The notes under the pieces were generated by a model. The model was given only the letters and a program-made list of their open reading frames with translations. It made no database searches and had not been told where the DNA came from. The position numbers were made by a program, and so were the translations under genes. 64,000 nucleotides of DNA from Symbiodinium natans (Eukaryota > Sar > Dinophyceae > Suessiales > Symbiodiniaceae): positions 1,465,001 to 1,529,000 of the forward strand of contig CAJNDS010000779.1 of NCBI GenBank assembly GCA_905221605.1, written 5' to 3'. How positions within the stretch are numbered: the first letter of the stretch is position 1; the number at the start of each line of letters is the position of its first letter. Positions 25,601 to 31,600 of the stretch are shown here, one piece after another.

Positions 25601-28600
25601 TCCTGAACCTGAAGCGCTCAACTCCGATTCAGGGTTTAGGGTTTAGGGTTTAGGGTCCACAGAAGAAAGTGCACTGGATCGGCATACTACTGTGCTGCAG
25701 GAATACGCGGCGGTTTTTCGATGGCCGCATTCATTCATTCATTCATTCAGAGATTGGTCAGGGTTGAGGGTTGAGTGTCTAGGGTTTAGGGGTTTAGGGT
25801 GGCCTATTTTCAAGCTCATCCCCCCTTACCTTAATCCCCTAGTTACCTTAAATTCCAAAAAAGCCCCTTCTTCCTACTCCCCTAAACCTTGAACCCCCCA
25901 AAAAAGCCCCTTCTTCCTACTCCCCTAAACCCTTGCCTTGACCCTAAACCTTGAACCCCCCAAAAAGCCCTTTCTTCCTACTCCCCAAAAAACCCTTGCC
26001 TTGACCCTAAACCTTGAACCCCCCAAAAAGCGAGTTCTTCCTACTCCCCTAAACCCTTGCCTTGACCCTAAACCTTGAACCCCCAAAAGCCCTTTCTTCC
26101 TACTCCCCAAAAAACCCTTGCCTTGACCCTACCCTAAACCCTAAACCCTAATTCCCTAAATCCCCCAAAAAGCCCTTCCTTCCTACTCAGGCTTGGATTG
26201 GCTGCTAGACTCTGGCTTCGACGTGACTGGTCTGCTGTATGGGTATTTTCCTGCACATGGGGCAGCCTTATTTTAGACGCACCCCAAAAAAACCCTAAAC
26301 CCTAAACCCTTCTAGGAATCCCAAAAAGGATACCCCTATCGACCCTGTTGTCGGAACCCGCTACCTCTTAAGTGGGCAAGGTTCTCCATGTCGAACCTCA
26401 CTCGGTTCAAGGCAAAAGGGTTTAGGGTTATTTGTACTGGTTTGCATAGAGTCCTGTGGGCTATTTGTCCTGATGGATGGGACCCCCAATGGGGCGAGAT
26501 TTGCTCAACCGCACTCGCTTTGAACGTACATCCCGAAACGAGAGTGTGTGCGTGTGTGTGTGTGTGCGCGCGCGCGTGTCTGTTCGATCCTGTCTTCATC
26601 GTGGGCTGGTTTCTTCATCAAGGCACATTTTTGTTTTTTGACAGCCAGCAAAGTTTCACAAGGGTTTAGGGTTTGGGGTTTGGGTTGACTTATTCGAGTG
26701 ATGCACGATTCAAGCATCGGGGTCTGGACTATTTCTCACTGTTGAGCTGTCTGTCTATTTCTCACTCTCTCGTGCCTTTTTGCAGAAGACTCTCTCGACC
26801 CTAAGCCCTTAAATACCCCTACTCCGCCCCCAGTCTGAAAGCCGTATGTCCCAGACCAATCTCCCGGCTAGTCCCTGCAGCATGGTGCAGTGAAGCTAGG
26901 CCGGGCTGGCACGAGACAAAAGACCATTCAAGAGTGAAGCCTGAGAAAGGGCCCCCCAAGCCCTACAAGTAGGGTACCCTCACTTTGGTAGCCTTGGGCC
27001 CTTAGAACCCCCCCCCCCCCAGTAAACTTCAAAAAGTTGGAACATCGTTATCCCCATCCCCCAAAAAGGTAGCCTAAAGGGAATCCCAGCTCTAATCATC
27101 CTCCAACCATGTTTCAACTTTCTGGAGTTTACTGCACTTCCAAGCATAGGGGGGGCTGGCTGCCAGAACCTGCTGTCCCAGGACCGGAGCAAGCAGGACG
27201 TCACGGCTCAGGTCATCGCCGAGCTCGTCAAGCGTCGACTGATCCCCTGGGACATGCTCAAGGACAGTCTCAAAAAAGGGTTTAGGGTTTAGGGTTTAGG
27301 ACCCTGCAGCGTTTTTTGTACTGCTTAGCGGTTTTCATTGGGTTAAGGTGATCGGGTTTACCTTAGGGAGCCAAGACCCCAACAAAAGGAGGGTCGTCAT
27401 GCGGAAACCAGGTTTTGGGTGCCCAAGCTTTCAAAACAGCGTTTCTGCAGCGAGAACCCGGTCCTACAATTCAAACAACCCTTCGAAATACCTGTCGGAA
27501 ACCCATTCAAAAAACCCATCCCAAACCCTAAACCCTAAAGGTTTAGGGTTTAGGGGTCAGGGTTTAGGTTTTAGGGTTTAGGGTTTAGGGTAAACCCTAA
27601 ACCCTAAACCCTTTCGGGAGCCGCCTTCTTCTCTCCAGGCCCTGTTTCTCGACCAAGCGACTTACTGTTTACTGGGCTTTCGGAGTCTCTAGGGGTAGGG
27701 TCTACCTGTGACCCTTTTTACCTACAGTTTTAAGGGTTCTAGATTTTTTTCGAGGGCCTCTGAAATCGCAGGTCGTCAAATCCTACCTACTAATTAAGGG
27801 GTCGTTCCTACTAAACGGTAGGAAAATAGAGTCCCAGGAAGGGTTTCGGGTTTACAGCCTGTGTCCGCAACCGCATGGAAGGACAACCTCTCCGCCAGGT
27901 TGGAATCGCTTTCCGACATGATGACACTGGGCTGCACTTGCCTTGCTGGAAGGGCTTGGGCTTGGTGGCCCAGTGGTGCCATTTGTTAACTTCTTTTGGT
28001 TCAAGGTTCCTTTTTCAAGTAACCAACAGGTGCCCTATTTTTTACGTATGGTTACTGGGGTACCAAGAGGAGGAAGAACTGTAGCGCCTGTAGCGCTCCG
28101 TTATTCCTGCCGTATGCTTTGCAGGGTGGCTTTCCTACCCCCTTTCTAGGGTAGCATTAGGATTTGGAGCCCCGCTCCGCAAACTGAAGTTAACAAAAAC
28201 AACAACAGACACAACCACAGACACTCCCATTTATAAGTTTATGAGGAGCCATTTATTGTGAGTCTGCACCGCCGGGCAGCAGAAGCAGTGCTGTGCGCAA
28301 GCGTGCTTTCAGCGAGCAACACTTGTTCTCTTGGTTGGAATGTACCGAAGCATAAAAAGAACTCTAAGCATCCTGTTATACGGGGTTTTACAAAAATGGC
28401 ACCCCCAATGTAGATCCCCGAATAGCAGGGTTCCCTTATATTAAGGACCCCAAGAAGGTGCCCCGAATTTCGAAAACCCCCACAGAACTCGCGCCGGCTT
28501 GTACTCCAAGCCCCCTAAACCCTGAACCTAAACCCTAAACCCTAAACCCTCAACCCTCAACCCTCAACCCTAAACCCTCAACCCTGAACCCTGAACCCTA

Positions 28601-31600
28601 AACCCTAAACCCTCAGCCCTCTCATGCTGAAGGATGGACGTGCCACATGCAGATGGCTTCGTTCACGCGCTCATGGCCCGGCTCTTCATGCTGGGTGATG
28701 CCTTCAACAGCGCAGCTTTCGCGCACAGGAAGTCAGGGTTTGGGGTTTGGGGTTTAGGGTTTAGGGTTTAGGGTGTAGGGTTACTAGTATTCGGGTCTTC
28801 CCCCTTATACTAACAGCTCCTTAATAGGGATTATCGTACCCCCTATTATCATCCCTATTTAGGACTGTTAGTATAAAGGAGCACATCCCAAGCTTGACCC
28901 TGCACCCCCCAGCAGTCTCTTGGTTAGCTCGTCTTCTCACAAGGGCCTAAGACAGCTTCTCATGCTTCATGGTCTCTTTAACTTCAACTCAGGAAAGAAG
29001 CATTAGGGCGCACCCAAGCCAAAGTAAATGGCCTGCTACATGAACTCGCTCATCCATTCCTTCGCTCCTGTTTTGTTCACGCTGAATTGTTTAGGTGATT
29101 ATGCGAATCTTCAGGAAGTGCTTGCGAAGCAAGAGAACATCTGTCACCTCTGGATCTAGGGGCAAGGGCCATGAAGACTAAAGGGCTCAGCTCCGATTGA
29201 GCAAGGAAGCGACCAAGTTACAACTGGTTATACTGGCGTGTGACACTGATTTACCTTTCTTGGCGACGAATTCATGTCTCACAGGATGCTTGGGGCTTGC
29301 TGCTTAGTGCTTTAGGCTGCTTAGTGCTTCTCCAGAAGGTAGACATGTGGCAATGATGGCTTTCGCTTGTCGTTCAGCATCCAGGTGTAAGGTTTATGGC
29401 AACGCGACAACACAAGCCCTTCACGAAGCTGCAAGCACCCAGACCCCGAGCTCAGCCCCCCCCCCCCCCCACCCCCAGGTCGTTCTGAAAGCCCTCCAAG
29501 CTTTTGTGTCACATGGTGACGATGAGACCAAGAAGCTGGGGTGGAACTTGCTGCCGCTCTCCTGAAGTGCGCAGCAGTCGATTATGTCACCTTTTTCTTG
29601 GGCTATAAGATTCCCAAGGCCTGACCTTTAGCTCTTCCTTCAAGAGAACTCACCCTTCAAGAGAAATACCGAGTTAAAGGTACCCCCTGGCCCTGGTTTT
29701 GGGGCGAGGAGGGTGGTGGGGCGTTTCCTTTAGGGCTCAAGGCTTTGCAGGTTGGGTAAAGAACCTGAAATGCTAAACCCCAAAACCCCCTAACAGCCCT
29801 AACATCCTAAGGAAGTTAAGAGGTGCCCTTAGTCCTTCAAAGGGTATAGGGCCCTTCCCCCATTCCCTACTAAGAACTAGAGGTTCCCTTGCCAAGTATC
29901 TGTCATACCCCCCAGCCCCCTTCCCCCCTTCCCCCCCCAAAAAAAAAAATAAATCCTATTCTAATGATTATAAGGCCCTATGTGAACAACCCGGTAACCT
30001 CTTGGTTCAAGCCTAAAAACCTACCAGGGCCTTATACTAACACCCTAGTAGTAGAGTAGGTAACCTTTAACCCTGTTGGGGTAGTAGAATTCCGTTAGAA
30101 TCCCAAAGGTTAACCTTTAATTCCCCCAGGTTTCTGGACAACTAAACAGCCGAAACCCTAAACCCTAAACCCTAAACTCCAAACTCCCTAAACCCTAAAC
30201 CCTAAACAGACAGCCCGGCATCCCAGGGCTGGCATCATCAAGAAGCTGAAGACCGAACGGGCCGACATGGTGCCGAAGGTCCTCCAAAAGAGCTTCTTGG
30301 TAGGGTTTAGGGTTTAGGGTTTAGGGTTTCGGGTTTAGGGTTTAGGGTTTAGGCGGTTTAGGGTGTGGTCAGGGGCGTCCTCCTTGTCTTTCGACAAGCT
30401 TTGCGCTACCACCTGCGATCATCTTGAGGGTGTGGGCTCTTGCTGAAAGCTCTCTGAGAGGGAGGGTTAGGGTTTAGGGTTTAGGGTTTAGGAATTAGGA
30501 ATTAGGGTTGAGGGTTTAGGGTTTAGGGTTTAGGGTTACGATTGGCCTGAGCCGGCCAGTCGCTAGGCTTGTTTACATCACTATGTGTTTGGTATCACCC
30601 CACCCTCCCAGACTCCCTTTTCATCTGAGTTACATATCTTTTTCACTCCCTTTTCATCTGAGTTACATATTTTTCTTACTTAATCTATTTGTAATCGAGC
30701 CATTTTTTTCAGCCCGCAAACGCAGTCATCTAGCACCGATTTTTTTTGTCATCCGACTCCCTCAGCCCTTAAGGCCTGAAATCCCCACACTAAAATGCCC
30801 AGAATCGGGGGGGAACCCAGGATTTTGTCGGACCCACAAAGAAAATACGATTTTAGTGCAGAAACAGATGGTTCTGGAGATCCTTCTGTTTGGGATCCAA
30901 GGCACCTGGAGTCCTAAATCCTAAAGGCCCCAGAGAGGCCCAAGAACCCTGAATCCTAAAGGCTCCAAATCTTCAATCCTAATGCTGAGTTGCGAACAAT
31001 CGGAAGGAACCCAGGATTGGGTTGGAGCCACCATGAAAGGGCGATTTTTTAGTACAGAGACAGATGGTTTTGGAGACCCTTCCGTTTTTGGATCCAGGCA
31101 CCTGGAATGCTCAATCCTAAGTCCTAAATCCTAAATGCCCCAGAGAGGCCCCTGAACCCTAAACACTAAAATACTAAATCCTGAAGGCCCCAGAGAGGCC
31201 CCTGAACCCTAAATCCTAAAATCCCCAGAGAGCCCCCCGAACCCTAAACCCCAAATCCTGAAGGCCCCTAAATCCTGAATCCTAAAGGACCCAGAGAGGC
31301 GCCTGAACCCTAAATCCTAAATCCTACAAGCCCCAGAGGCCCCTGAACCTTAAACCCGAAATCCTAAATCCTACCGGCCCCAGCGAGGGAGGCCCCCTGA
31401 ACCCTAAATCCTAAACCCTAAATCCTACTTCCAAAAAAAATAAAGGTTTAGGGTTTAGGGAATAGGGAGTGAAGCAGAGACGAGGGTTTAAGTGAGGGGT
31501 TTCAAGTGGAAAGGCTGCTGCTCTGAAGAGACTGAACCTGGTTTAGGGCCCTAAACCCCAAAAAGCAGACACCTGCAGCAATTAAACCCTAAACCCCCCA

